Assembly (NCBI GenBank): GCA_022571985.1
Contig: JACZWU010000001.1
Coordinates: 343,501-407,500 of the forward strand
Length of the DNA: 64,000 bases
From: Candidatus Zixiibacteriota bacterium
GTDB taxonomy: Bacteria; Zixibacteria; MSB-5A5; GN15; FEB-12
Direction: 5' to 3'
The position numbers and the translations under genes were made by a program. Below the pieces are notes generated by a model. It had not been told where the DNA came from. It made no database searches and saw only the letters and a program-made list of their open reading frames with translations. Positions 1 through 8,967 of this stretch are shown piece by piece. The number at the start of each line of letters is the position of its first letter. Position 1 is the stretch's first letter.

Positions 1-2299
1 TGAAATTATATCTGCGGCCGTCGATCGGACCTGAAATATCCCACAGAGAGTTATCATAGACCCAGCTGACGTAGTTTGTCAGCAGAAAAGTTTCGCGGCT
101 TTTGATTCCGAAGCGGAAGTCGCGCTTGGAATATCTGGCGGTGGTGGTAAAATCGACCCGGTGAAATTTCGACATCGGATAGCTGAAGAGCGAAAGTGCG
201 CCGACCTGCCTTTCAAAAAAGAAAAGGTCGAAGTCGTTATAATATTCGTTGTAGAGATGAAAAAAGCCGACGCCCCAGTTTAACTGATTTTTGCGGTTGA
301 TATAAGTTACACCGACATTAAATGATTGCAGCAGCTGATCTTTGGTTCGGGCAGTGTTACTCAGCAGAAAATGATAAGCATGATTTCCCAGCATATCGGA
401 TATAGCCACCTGCATCCCTCCCTGGGAACCATAGACCGGGTCAAATCCGATAGCGGACTGGGCGATATCAAAGGAGAAGTCGGTATCGTATTTTATCGAA
501 GTATTTGAGACTGCCCTCGATATTTTTTTGGGCTGCCAGCTGTTTTCTTTTGATGCCAGCGGCTGGGATATTTCTATTGGCTCAGGCGCTATTTCCATCT
601 GGTAAATTTGAAATGACATATCCTGGTAGCCGGTGTAGAATAGTTTGCTTTTATCGGGCGAAAGGCGCGGGTCGAATGCTCCCGTTACATAGGTTGACTG
701 CTGTGTCAGGGTGCCGTCGTTTGACAGCTTGAACAGGTTAAAAGTACCGCCGCGATCCGATGAAAAATAGAGACCGTCCTCGGCCGCTTCCGGCGACTGG
801 TCGCGAAAAGGACCGAAGGTCAGCTGCCTGATAGTCGATGTCGCCAGATCGTATTCAAAAATATTGAGCGCACCCGCCGGGCCATCAATAGCTCTGTCTG
901 AAGAAAATAAAATTGAACTGCCATCGAACGAAAAAGCCGGGTCGATGTCATAGTATATGTCCGCTATCAGTCTGTCGTAGGCGCCTGTTTCCAACTCGAG
1001 CAGATAAATATCTGAGATGCCGTCGGTGCCCATGCCTGTAAATACTATTCTCGTGCCGTCGGGTGAGAATCTGGGAGAACGAGCGGCCGCCAGAGAATCA
1101 AATTCAAAGCGGCGGACAACTTTACTTTTGTGAATATCATAAAGGTAAATGACATCTTTTTCTTTTGATTTTGATGAAAAAACTATCAGCCCTGAATTAT
1201 TGGCGTCGATTCCCGAACGAAGCAGATGCAATGATTCAAAATCCGAAGAGCGCTCTCCTTTGATGAGGGTCTTGATCTTTCGCTTTGGTCCGTCAAGCGA
1301 CAACAGATAAAGCCCCGAATAGCCGAGCTTGTTGGCTTTGAAAACAAGATAATCTTTTTCTGTATCATCTCTAGTCAGCCGGATGGGAACACCTTTGACT
1401 GCGAAGCCATCTCTGACAACTCGCCTGGAGTCCATCTTGGGCAGCCCCAGCTCTGCTATCTGCGGAAAATATTTTTTCTTCAGGGAATACTCCCACTTCT
1501 TCGAGAGCGTGGCCAGATTATCCCCGAGTGTTATCTGAACTACCTGATCAAAAGTTTTGCCTTTGTACCAGTTATCAAAAATACGAGCAAGTTTATCTTC
1601 GCCGTAGGCGGAGTCTATAAACTGGCAGATAGATTCACCCAGCTTATACATAAAGAATGTGCCTTGCACCCGCCACAACTGGGGAATAGAAAACAGTCTG
1701 CCGCCTACCACCATATCTTTGACTATCATGTCAGCCTCGGTATCCCATTTTTTCGACCAGAACTCGGCTAAGCCTTCGGTGAACCAGAGCGGCGGCCTGG
1801 CTACGCGTCTCGATGTCTGCCGGTTGTAGGCGGCATCAAGCAGGTCCAGCGTAAAGACATGCACTAACTCGTGTCTGATGACATGGTCAAAATCGTGGTA
1901 AGAACCGTGGAAAGGCAGCACTACCCTGCCTTTGATAAATTCCGTAAATCCGGCTACACCTTCGGGGAGAATTCCGGGCACTATGTTTGTCTGCGAAAAA
2001 TAGTTGGGTGACGAATAAATAATAAACGGCGTCTTATGCTTCAGTTCATGATTGAATCTGATTGCTAATTCGCGGTAGGAGTCTTCTGCAATCTGAGCGG
2101 CAATCTGGGCGATTTCGTGTTCGTCTGTATAAAAGTAAATCCTGAAATGCTCGGTAGTCATTATTTGCCAGTCAAAATCAGTATACTGGACCTTGTTTTT
2201 GCCGAAGTAGAATTGTGCTAAGACAGCGGAAGGACAAAATGATATAGCTGTGATCAGAGCCAGAATCAGAGTCAGAAATTTGAGTTTTAATTTGCACAT
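1..2299 (-). CDS. Peptidase MA-like / WD40-like propeller / outer-membrane barrel protein (3' end cut off by window)
   Basis: This gene is absent from the ORF track because it runs off the left edge. I translated it from ATG at 2299 without meeting a stop. The N-terminus is a signal peptide (MCKLKLKFLTLILALITA). A zinc-protease-like domain follows, with HELVH and a downstream WFTEGLAEFW that would give the third ligand, as in peptidase MA/gluzincin families. Next come TolB/PD40-type propeller blades (SPRFSPDGTRIVFTG, DPAFSFDGSSILFSSD, DPRLSPDKSKLFYTG). The remaining part alternates aromatic and polar residues like an outer-membrane beta-barrel. It is probably a cell-surface or periplasmic protein; the substrate is unknown. 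The family calls rest on motifs only. Confidence 0.8.
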   Translation of the reverse strand, partial: MCKLKLKFLTLILALITAISFCPSAVLAQFYFGKNKVQYTDFDWQIMTTEHFRIYFYTDEHEIAQIAAQIAEDSYRELAIRFNHELKHKTPFIIYSSPNYFSQTNIVPGILPEGVAGFTEFIKGRVVLPFHGSYHDFDHVIRHELVHVFTLDLLDAAYNRQTSRRVARPPLWFTEGLAEFWSKKWDTEADMIVKDMVVGGRLFSIPQLWRVQGTFFMYKLGESICQFIDSAYGEDKLARIFDNWYKGKTFDQVVQITLGDNLATLSKKWEYSLKKKYFPQIAELGLPKMDSRRVVRDGFAVKGVPIRLTRDDTEKDYLVFKANKLGYSGLYLLSLDGPKRKIKTLIKGERSSDFESLHLLRSGIDANNSGLIVFSSKSKEKDVIYLYDIHKSKVVRRFEFDSLAAARSPRFSPDGTRIVFTGMGTDGISDIYLLELETGAYDRLIADIYYDIDPAFSFDGSSILFSSDRAIDGPAGALNIFEYDLATSTIRQLTFGPFRDQSPEAAEDGLYFSSDRGGTFNLFKLSNDGTLTQQSTYVTGAFDPRLSPDKSKLFYTGYQDMSFQIYQMEIAPEPIEISQPLASKENSWQPKKISRAVSNTSIKYDTDFSFDIAQSAIGFDPVYGSQGGMQVAISDMLGNHAYHFLLSNTARTKDQLLQSFNVGVTYINRKNQLNWGVGFFHLYNEYYNDFDLFFFERQVGALSLFSYPMSKFHRVDFTTTARYSKRDFRFGIKSRETFLLTNYVSWVYDNSLWDISGPIDGRRYNF

Positions 2300-2470
2300 A
2301 TCGTTATTTATCCGGCGGCGGTAAAGATAATGCTATAACGCTCTCTTATAGCTATAGGTTTCGACATTAGCAACCGCCAGAAGCCTTTGCCGGACTGCAT
2401 ATAATTTATAATCGACCTTTTTCTAACAGATTAAACCAGCCCATGCTGATAGCTATAACTTACCAAAAAA

Positions 2471-4060
2471 TCATTTATGAACATACTTATTTTCCAGAGT
2501 TTCAACCCTGGCCACAGCCGCCAAGAGGTTGTCGCATAGTAAGTTACCAAGCCCTTCCTGGTCCTGCGGCAGTTTCCTGCTATTCTCCCGGCCCTGACCT
2601 GTCAAGACCAGAAAATGACCCGCTCCGATTACCCGGCCAAGATTGAGATCGTCCAGTTTATCACCAATAACGTAAGATTTGCGCAGGTCAATATTATGCT
2701 CCAGAGCGGCCTTCTCTGCCATGCCACCGGCCGGTTTTCTACAATCACAGCTAAACGAGTATTCTGCTACCGCTCCGCCGGGATAGTGTGGGCAATATTC
2801 GATGGCATCGATTTTGATATTTTGCTCTGCCAGTTTTTGCTCTAAAGCAGCATTGAATTTTTTCATCTTATCAATGCCAAAGTATCCCCGGGCCACACCT
2901 GACTGGTTGGTGACGATTATTAATTTAAATCCTAACTCCTGAGCCTTTTTAAGAGCTTCAATCGAGCCGTTTTCAAATTCAATGTTGGCCGGGTCCGAAT
3001 CAAAGGGCTTATCTACTATAACAGTACCGTCGCGGTCAACGAACAGAGCTTTGGTCATCTTCAAACGCATTGCAATCAGCCTGCCTGCTTTTTTAATGAC
3101 CTCCGGCGGTTCAATCTGAGTAAAACAGTATTGTTCTTTTTGGAAGCAGGCCTTATCGCCATGCAAAGAACAGGGACGGCAGGAAACATCAGCTTGAATA
3201 ATTTCATCAAGCAGCCCCCTTGGCTCGAAGCCCAGCGCCGGATGGGTCGGACCAAAAATTGAAATCACCGGCGTTCCGACTGCCGAAGAAAGATGAGCGA
3301 TGCCTGAATCATTGGCGATTGTAATAGTCGCTTCGGAAATTATTGAAGCCAGCTCTGCTATCGGATGATTGCTTAACAAGCTAAGCTTGTCTTCGGGGAT
3401 TTGTTCTTTGAGACTGGCCGGAGTTTCGTCTTTCTCGGTGGCAGCCCAGATGATTTTTGCCTGATGGGAATGGTGAAGTTTAACGGCAACCTCGGCGAAT
3501 TTCTCAACCGGCCATTGTTTGTTTTTAAAAGCGGCACCGGCAGCAATTACAACCGTGGGATGCTCGGCTGCGATTATTCCCTTGATTTCTTGAAAAACCG
3601 GCCGGCGGGCAGGCGCTGCCAGACCGAGCTCTAGCAGGCAATCGTTATACTTGTCTATTGAATGGGTATGGGTATTGCCGTTTGTTGCGGTGAAATCTTT
3701 GAACCGTACAATACGCTGTCTGGCGCTGCGATTTCTGGGGTAAACAACTTTTTGTCCGGCAGTCAGAACTGTTCTGGCCAGTGATGACCTGAAATTGCCG
3801 TGCAAATCTACTATGATATCGAAGTTCTGCTGCTCCAGATATTTCAGGAGCAATAATTGTTCTGTAAACTTTCCTGATTCCGGCAGCAGCGCAATTTCAT
3901 CGACGGTGCCAAACATTTTTACTATCTGCCGGTACTTAGGTTTGGTCAGAAAAGTTATATGACTCTGCGGATATCCGATTTTCAGATTGAGGACTGTCGG
4001 GGAGGATAGAATGATGTCGCCCAGCGAACTGAAACGAATTACTAAAATTTTTCGGTTCAT
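2471..4060 (-). CDS. Fusion: glycosyltransferase family 9 (heptosyltransferase-like) + D,D-heptose 1,7-bisphosphate 7-phosphatase (GmhB-like)
   Basis: Residues 1-330 are a GT9/ADP-heptose:LPS heptosyltransferase-type domain, starting MNRKILVIRFSSLGDIILSS and carrying NDSGIAHLSSAVGTPVISIF in the C-terminal nucleotide-sugar lobe. Residues ~335-515 are a HAD phosphatase of the GmhB type. They show the catalytic VDRDGT (Asp342/Asp344), IIVTNQSG, a zinc-like cluster CPHYPGG...CDCRKP, and GDKLDDL. GmhB dephosphorylates heptose 1,7-bisphosphate on the way to ADP-heptose, and GT9 enzymes transfer heptose to the LPS core. One polypeptide could therefore hold an early and a late step of inner-core synthesis. 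The gene begins 1 nt after the uppP stop, so the two are probably co-translated. The exact acceptor sugar is inferred. Confidence 0.88.
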   Translation of the reverse strand: MNRKILVIRFSSLGDIILSSPTVLNLKIGYPQSHITFLTKPKYRQIVKMFGTVDEIALLPESGKFTEQLLLLKYLEQQNFDIIVDLHGNFRSSLARTVLTAGQKVVYPRNRSARQRIVRFKDFTATNGNTHTHSIDKYNDCLLELGLAAPARRPVFQEIKGIIAAEHPTVVIAAGAAFKNKQWPVEKFAEVAVKLHHSHQAKIIWAATEKDETPASLKEQIPEDKLSLLSNHPIAELASIISEATITIANDSGIAHLSSAVGTPVISIFGPTHPALGFEPRGLLDEIIQADVSCRPCSLHGDKACFQKEQYCFTQIEPPEVIKKAGRLIAMRLKMTKALFVDRDGTVIVDKPFDSDPANIEFENGSIEALKKAQELGFKLIIVTNQSGVARGYFGIDKMKKFNAALEQKLAEQNIKIDAIEYCPHYPGGAVAEYSFSCDCRKPAGGMAEKAALEHNIDLRKSYVIGDKLDDLNLGRVIGAGHFLVLTGQGRENSRKLPQDQEGLGNLLCDNLLAAVARVETLENKYVHK

Positions 4061-4834
4061 TTAGGAGAAAAGATACCAGCCTGAGGCACCGGCAGCAAAG
4101 CAATAATAGGCAAAATATTGGAATCGTCCTTTTCTGATAATTGACAGCAGCAGACGAATAGCTGCCAGAGAAGAAACAAAAGCCACCATAGCGCCGGCCA
4201 GATAAGCCAGCATCATATCAGAGTCACTGGCCAGTATATCGTCAAACTTAAAGATAGTCGCTCCGATAATTGCCGGAATCGCCAGCAGAAAAGAAAATTC
4301 TGCCGCTTTGGATGGCTCGATTTTAAGCAGCATGCCAATTGCAATAGTTGAACCTGAACGAGAGATTCCCGGCAAAATAGCCAGCGACTGTGCCAGGCCT
4401 ATCAAAATGGCTCGTTTGCCGTCGACCTCTTGACTGCCGGTATTGGTCAGCCTTGTCGAAAGAAGAATAAAGCCTGTTACAATCAGCATTGACGAAGTAA
4501 AGAGAGCCGACGAAAAAACAGAATCGATAAAACTCTCAAAAAAAACTCCTGCCATAGCAGCCGGCACAGTGGCCATTGCCAGAAAAAGAATCTCTTTTTT
4601 GTGGCTGACTTTATCTTTCGAAAAAAGTGACAAGGTCAGTGACCAGAGTTTACTCCGAAAATAAATGAAAATAGCCAGCAGTGAGCCTAAGTGTACTAAA
4701 ATTTCGAAAGTTACTCCTTCGGAATTAACACCGAGAAGTTCCTGAGCCAGGACTAAGTGTCCGGACGAAGATATCGGCAGAAACTCTGTCAGCCCCTGTA
4801 GTAGCCCCAGTATTATAGCGTCAAGATATGACAT
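4061..4834 (-). CDS. uppP: Undecaprenyl-diphosphatase
   Basis: BacA/UppP-type integral membrane phosphatase that recycles undecaprenyl pyrophosphate to the monophosphate carrier for peptidoglycan and LPS. Both family signatures are present: LLQGLTEFLPISSSGHL near the N-terminus and LPGISRSGSTIAIG in the second half, with about eight hydrophobic segments. I take ATG at 4834 (MSYLDAII, 257 aa) rather than the TTG at 4870. The extra 12 codons of the longer frame are simply the stem and T-run of a terminator hairpin. No good Shine-Dalgarno is visible other than the hairpin's own GGGG. It pairs with the downstream LPS-type fusion gene. Confidence 0.93.
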   Translation of the reverse strand: MSYLDAIILGLLQGLTEFLPISSSGHLVLAQELLGVNSEGVTFEILVHLGSLLAIFIYFRSKLWSLTLSLFSKDKVSHKKEILFLAMATVPAAMAGVFFESFIDSVFSSALFTSSMLIVTGFILLSTRLTNTGSQEVDGKRAILIGLAQSLAILPGISRSGSTIAIGMLLKIEPSKAAEFSFLLAIPAIIGATIFKFDDILASDSDMMLAYLAGAMVAFVSSLAAIRLLLSIIRKGRFQYFAYYCFAAGASGWYLFS

Positions 4835-4860
4835 AAAAAAGCCCCGCTTAGCGGCGGGGC
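4835..4860 (-). terminator. Rho-independent terminator directly abutting the uppP start codon
   Basis: On the minus strand, GCCCCGC-CGCTAA-GCGGGGC is followed by TTTTTT and then immediately by the uppP ATG. It lies 25 bases after the stop of the small barrel protein gene (4886-5611), so it most naturally ends that transcript. uppP must then be transcribed by read-through or from a promoter inside or just upstream of the hairpin. Confidence 0.85.
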
Positions 4861-4885
4861 CTTGGTGCAAAAATTATTGTCAAAA

Positions 4886-5611
4886 TTACATTACCTTAAA
4901 ATCTACTCCGATAAACAGGCCGTCGTTGCCGTCCATCTGGAATTCGCCATAAATATTCATAGTATTGGTAAACTGGTAAGAAACTCCGCTATTAAAACCA
5001 ATCTCAATATCTGAACTGGAATTTTTGACGCTGTTGACAGAAAAATTCGTGTTTTCCATTCTTACATTAAAACGAGCATAAGGCGTAATCATTTTGCCGC
5101 CACTGGTCACGAACGAATGAGAGCCCAGCAAAAATCCGCCAAATTGAAAAATTGATACGCTGGATTTGTTCTGGACACCTCCCAATATGAAATCATTATC
5201 GAATGACAGATATTCGGTCATGATTCCGATAGAAAGGTCGAAAGGTTTCTGGTTGGCCTTCCTGGTCAAATCAGCTTTTCTGTTCTTATTGCCTCTACCA
5301 GCCATGGAACTGGCTACTGACCAGACTTGCCAGCGGATTTCACCGCCAAGTGAAATGGCCATATCCGAATTGTTGGCATCGGCAAAACCAAGTTTCATAC
5401 GGACGGTAGTGAATTTTGACATACCGTAGTCAAATGTTCCGACAAACGAAGTGATGTCAGCCAATCCCAGAGTAATGGCGCCATTGGCATTCCCCTGGCC
5501 TAAAGCAACAGCTGTGCTCTGGGTGCCAAAGACAGAGCCGCCAGCGGCCGCTACTGGCTGGGCTGAAAGTGCCAGAGCCAGCATTGCTACTGTTAACATA
5601 ATTTTTTTCAT
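4886..5611 (-). CDS. Secreted small outer-membrane beta-barrel protein, function unknown
   Basis: 241 aa. A clear signal peptide (MKKIMLTVAMLALALSAQPVAAA, cleavage near residue 23) is followed by alternating hydrophobic/polar strands ending in an aromatic-rich C-terminal segment (MDGNDGLFIGVDFKVM). That is the usual look of an 8-12-strand outer-membrane barrel. A Lys/Arg-rich stretch (GRGNKNRKADLTRKANQK) in the middle probably forms an extracellular or periplasmic loop. I recognise no specific family. The gene is monocistronic, closed by the terminator at 4835-4860. Confidence 0.75.
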   Translation of the reverse strand: MKKIMLTVAMLALALSAQPVAAAGGSVFGTQSTAVALGQGNANGAITLGLADITSFVGTFDYGMSKFTTVRMKLGFADANNSDMAISLGGEIRWQVWSVASSMAGRGNKNRKADLTRKANQKPFDLSIGIMTEYLSFDNDFILGGVQNKSSVSIFQFGGFLLGSHSFVTSGGKMITPYARFNVRMENTNFSVNSVKNSSSDIEIGFNSGVSYQFTNTMNIYGEFQMDGNDGLFIGVDFKVM

Positions 5612-5862
5612 TTCAAAATCCCTTCTTTCTTCTTCTAAATTGCTAAGTTAACAACTTCTCTTTATAAACAGCAATCAACTAAAAACCTATTCTGGCTATT
5701 TCTTCTTGACTTATAGGGATAATTATCGATTGTTTTAGCCCGTTGTGCCCTAATAATTAGCAAAAGAAGCCACCTTTGATACTAAGTAATTATCGGCTCA
5801 AACTACAGGTATCTTAGAGTTTAAAGTATATTTGAGCATTTCAAGCACGGAGAGGTCGGTTT

Positions 5863-7239
5863 ATGAGCAGTAATGAGATTATTGAAAGCAGCCAGGGAAG
5901 CTCCAGGGGTAGAGCACATTGGTCATCAAGAATAGGATTTGTGCTGGCTGCGGCCGGTTCTGCCATCGGATTAGGAAATATCTGGAAATTCCCTTATATC
6001 ACCGGAGAATTCGGCGGCGGAGCTTTTGTACTAGTCTATCTTGGCTGCGTTTTGCTGCTGGGGCTGCCTTTGATGGTGGCCGAGCTTATGATCGGACGCA
6101 GGGCTCAGACAAACCCCGTAGGAGCCTTTCAGGTTTTACACAGGCAAGGAAGTCTCTGGCAGACAGCTGGCTGGCTGGGAGTAGCCTCCGGCTTTCTAAT
6201 CCTCTCATTTTACAGCGTAATAGCCGGCTGGGCCATAGCCTACGTTTTTAAGTCTCTGGCAGGATTTTCCGGCACAGCTGAACAAATACAGGGTCAGTTT
6301 GTAGCGCTGGTTACCGATCCGGTACAATCGATTTTCTGGCACACCCTGTTTATGGGTTTGACCATTGCTATTGTAGCCGGCGGTATAAAAAATGGAATTG
6401 AGCGCTGGTCGAAAATTCTGATGCCAACTCTGTTTGTCCTTTTGACAGGCTTGATGTTTTACGGTCTCTTCGGAACCAGCGGCGGCTGGCAGGCGGTTTC
6501 ATTTTTGTTCAACCCGGATTTTTCAAAACTAACCGCTACTGGTTTTCTCTCAGCATTGGGGCATGCCTTTTTCACGCTTTCGCTGGGCATGGGCGCCATG
6601 ATTACCTACGGCAGTTATATGGGACGCGGAGCCAATATAGTAAGAGACGCTATTACTATTTCTATTCTGGATACTGTCATTGCTCTCATGGCCGGCATTG
6701 CAATTTTTTCGCTGGTCTTTCATTATGGCATGGAACCGGGGCAGTCGGTCGGTTTGATTTTCAAAACTCTGCCAGTTTTATTTAAAGAAACCGGGCGCTT
6801 GATATCAGTACCGTTTTTTGTACTGCTTACTTTTGCCGCTTTAACTTCGGCGATTAGCTTGCTTGAGGTGGTTGTTTCCTATTTCGTCGACCAGTTAGGC
6901 TGGAGAAGAATTAAAGCTACAATCATCATGGGAACTGTGACTTACCTGATAGGAATTCTTTCGGCTGTAGTTTCATGGCAGGTTTCTTTCAGAGGAGAGC
7001 AGCAAGGTTTTCTGGACATTTTTGACTATCTGACTACCAATTACATGCTGCCCATAGGTGGTGTCCTGACCTGTCTGTTCGTCGCCTGGGTCATGAAAGA
7101 AAAGGAAGTACAGGAAGAATTTGGTTCAGCGGGAATCGCTTACAAAGGAATGAGAATTTTGCTCGGTTATGTAACACCGGTGGCAGTACTGCTGGTATTG
7201 CTTCACGGCTTAGAGCTATTGCCGTTTGTCAGCTACTAA
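5863..7239 (+). CDS. Sodium-dependent transporter, NSS (SNF) family
   Basis: 458 aa with about 11-12 membrane segments. The TM1 region (AAAGSAIGLGNIWKFPYIT) and the following GGGAFVLVYL are the hallmark of LeuT-fold neurotransmitter:sodium symporters, which import amino acids or related solutes with Na+. The glycine-rich unwound part of TM1 is intact. The substrate cannot be read from sequence. ATG at 5863 is preceded by GGAGAGG at good spacing. It is the only plus-strand gene in the first 10 kb and converges on the response-regulator gene, with 15 bases between the stops and no obvious terminator. Confidence 0.93.
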   Translation: MSSNEIIESSQGSSRGRAHWSSRIGFVLAAAGSAIGLGNIWKFPYITGEFGGGAFVLVYLGCVLLLGLPLMVAELMIGRRAQTNPVGAFQVLHRQGSLWQTAGWLGVASGFLILSFYSVIAGWAIAYVFKSLAGFSGTAEQIQGQFVALVTDPVQSIFWHTLFMGLTIAIVAGGIKNGIERWSKILMPTLFVLLTGLMFYGLFGTSGGWQAVSFLFNPDFSKLTATGFLSALGHAFFTLSLGMGAMITYGSYMGRGANIVRDAITISILDTVIALMAGIAIFSLVFHYGMEPGQSVGLIFKTLPVLFKETGRLISVPFFVLLTFAALTSAISLLEVVVSYFVDQLGWRRIKATIIMGTVTYLIGILSAVVSWQVSFRGEQQGFLDIFDYLTTNYMLPIGGVLTCLFVAWVMKEKEVQEEFGSAGIAYKGMRILLGYVTPVAVLLVLLHGLELLPFVSY

Positions 7240-7254
7240 TGAAATGACAGGGAA

Positions 7255-8688
7255 TTAGTAAAGATCGTAACGGGAGATTCTGTCTCTGAGTGTATTGCGG
7301 GAAATACCGAGCGACTCAGATGTCTTAACCTGATTGCCGTTAAAAAGCTTGAGGCATGACGATATGATAGCGCGTTCGAAAGCTGATTCAAGAAACTGAT
7401 ATATCTGTCCCGGCGAATTTAAGATTAACTTGGGCATGACCGGCTCGATAATATTCTTGAATGAATCGGTGTAATCACTTTTTATTTCAGAATTTTTCTT
7501 GCCGTTGGTGACATTCCTCTCAGTATAAGCAGGGAAATCATCAAGAGTCAGTATATCGCTGCGAGCCATCATGACTGCACTCTGTATATTGTTTTCCAGT
7601 TCGCGGACGTTGCCCGGCCAGTCATAGCCCGATAGATACTGCATTGCTTCTTTAGAAATCCTTTTGGGATTATCTGATTCTTTGACCGAATACTTACCTA
7701 AAAAATAATCAACTAAAAGCGGAATATCGTTGCGCCTGTCGCGCAGAGGCGGAATGTAAATAGAAGCTACTTTGAGCTTGTAAAATAGATCTACTCTAAA
7801 CGACCCTTCTTTCATGGCTTCCACCAGCGAACCGGTTGAGGAAACAATCAGACGGGTATCGACGTCAATACTTTCTTCTCCTCCGACACGTTCAAACTTG
7901 CCTTCCTGAAGAACGCGCAAAAGTTTTGACTGTGTCAGCATCGAAGCCTTGCCTATATCTGCCAAGAAGAGAGTGCCTTGATTGGCCTGTTCAATTTTAC
8001 CAATTCTCTTATAATAGGCGCCGGTAAAAGCTCCCTTTTCATGACCAAAAAGCTCAGATTCCAGAAGAGATTCCGGCATCGCAGCACAGTTAATAGCCAG
8101 GAACTGATTCGAACTCAGCAGAGAATTTCGGTGGATCGCTCTGGCTACCAGCTCTTTGCCTGTGCCCTGCTCCCCTACTATAAGTACCGGGACATTGCTT
8201 CTGGAAAGCTGGCCGACCATCTTGGCAATTTCCACGATTTCAGGAGCTTTACCAATCATTTCCCCAACTTCACCAGAAGAAATCTGATTAGCGTGGGAAA
8301 CTGGCGGGGCTTCGGCCGGCTGTGCGCTCAGGCCGCAGGCTCTGTTGACTGTGGCCACCAGCTTCTCTAATTCGAAAGGCTTAGTCAGATATTCAAAGGC
8401 GCCTTCGCGAATTGCCTGTATGGCATTTTCAGTAGAAACGAAACCGCTGATAACTATGACCGGGACAGTTTTGTTTACTTTCTTAATTTCCTTTAAGACT
8501 TCCAGACCGGACATCGTTGGCAAATTCACATCAAGCATGATCAGGTCATACTTTGAATTGCCAGCTACGATTTTTTTGACTTCGCTGCCATCTTCAAGAA
8601 AATCAAAATTGAAATCCTGAGCATCGAACAGATTAGCCAAAGAACGAGAAAGATTTTTGTCGTCGTCTACTAATAGTATCTTTTTCAT
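7255..8688 (-). CDS. NtrC-type sigma54-dependent response regulator with non-canonical Walker B
   Basis: 477 aa. Receiver domain (residues 1-~120) has the acidic pocket DDD near the N-terminus, phospho-acceptor Asp in LIMLDVNLP, and Lys in YLTKPF. The central AAA+ domain has Walker A (GEQGTGKE) and the sigma54-contact loop GAFTGA. The C-terminal Fis-type helix-turn-helix ends SLGISRNTLRDRISRY. Oddities: Walker B, normally LFLDEIG, reads LFLADIG; the segment usually ending FREDLFYRL reads FRVDLFYKL; the sensor-I stretch is VSSTGSL. It may be a weak or altered ATPase, or act as a repressor or adaptor. No histidine kinase is adjacent, so it is an orphan here. The DNA at about 7960-7975 confirms the A-D residues. 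Confidence 0.92.
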   Translation of the reverse strand: MKKILLVDDDKNLSRSLANLFDAQDFNFDFLEDGSEVKKIVAGNSKYDLIMLDVNLPTMSGLEVLKEIKKVNKTVPVIVISGFVSTENAIQAIREGAFEYLTKPFELEKLVATVNRACGLSAQPAEAPPVSHANQISSGEVGEMIGKAPEIVEIAKMVGQLSRSNVPVLIVGEQGTGKELVARAIHRNSLLSSNQFLAINCAAMPESLLESELFGHEKGAFTGAYYKRIGKIEQANQGTLFLADIGKASMLTQSKLLRVLQEGKFERVGGEESIDVDTRLIVSSTGSLVEAMKEGSFRVDLFYKLKVASIYIPPLRDRRNDIPLLVDYFLGKYSVKESDNPKRISKEAMQYLSGYDWPGNVRELENNIQSAVMMARSDILTLDDFPAYTERNVTNGKKNSEIKSDYTDSFKNIIEPVMPKLILNSPGQIYQFLESAFERAIISSCLKLFNGNQVKTSESLGISRNTLRDRISRYDLY

Positions 8689-8967
8689 ATTACCGATTTT
8701 TAATTATATTACGTATTGATTTATGTCGGTGAAAATGGCAGTTTGTTAAGAGCCGAAGCGCATAATAAATGAGTTATTTCAGCTATGAAACGCGGCTGCG
8801 CAAAGTTGAATTCTTTTGCAGTTGTAAAACAAAAAAACGAAACAGTAAAAGAAAAAACTTCAGCAAATGTTTCAAAATGAAATGAACAAATCGAGTTCCG
8901 CCCATAGCGGATGACTGGCATTTTTGTACTGTTAGAATTTAAGTCGAAAGAAGAAAAAAGTTGAAAA

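Noticed and set aside
2443-2845. Plus-strand ORFs of 67 and 76 aa opposite the GT9-GmhB gene
   Set aside because: They are antisense shadows of a well-supported coding frame and show no domain or start signal.
5697-5740. TTGACT-containing promoter for the NSS transporter
   Set aside because: A -35-like box exists at about 5706 but no acceptable -10 box lies at 16-18 bases; left uncalled.
8931-8960. Possible sigma54 promoter (TGGCA...) upstream of the response regulator
   Set aside because: The GG and GC elements are not at the required spacing and the strand does not suit the gene.
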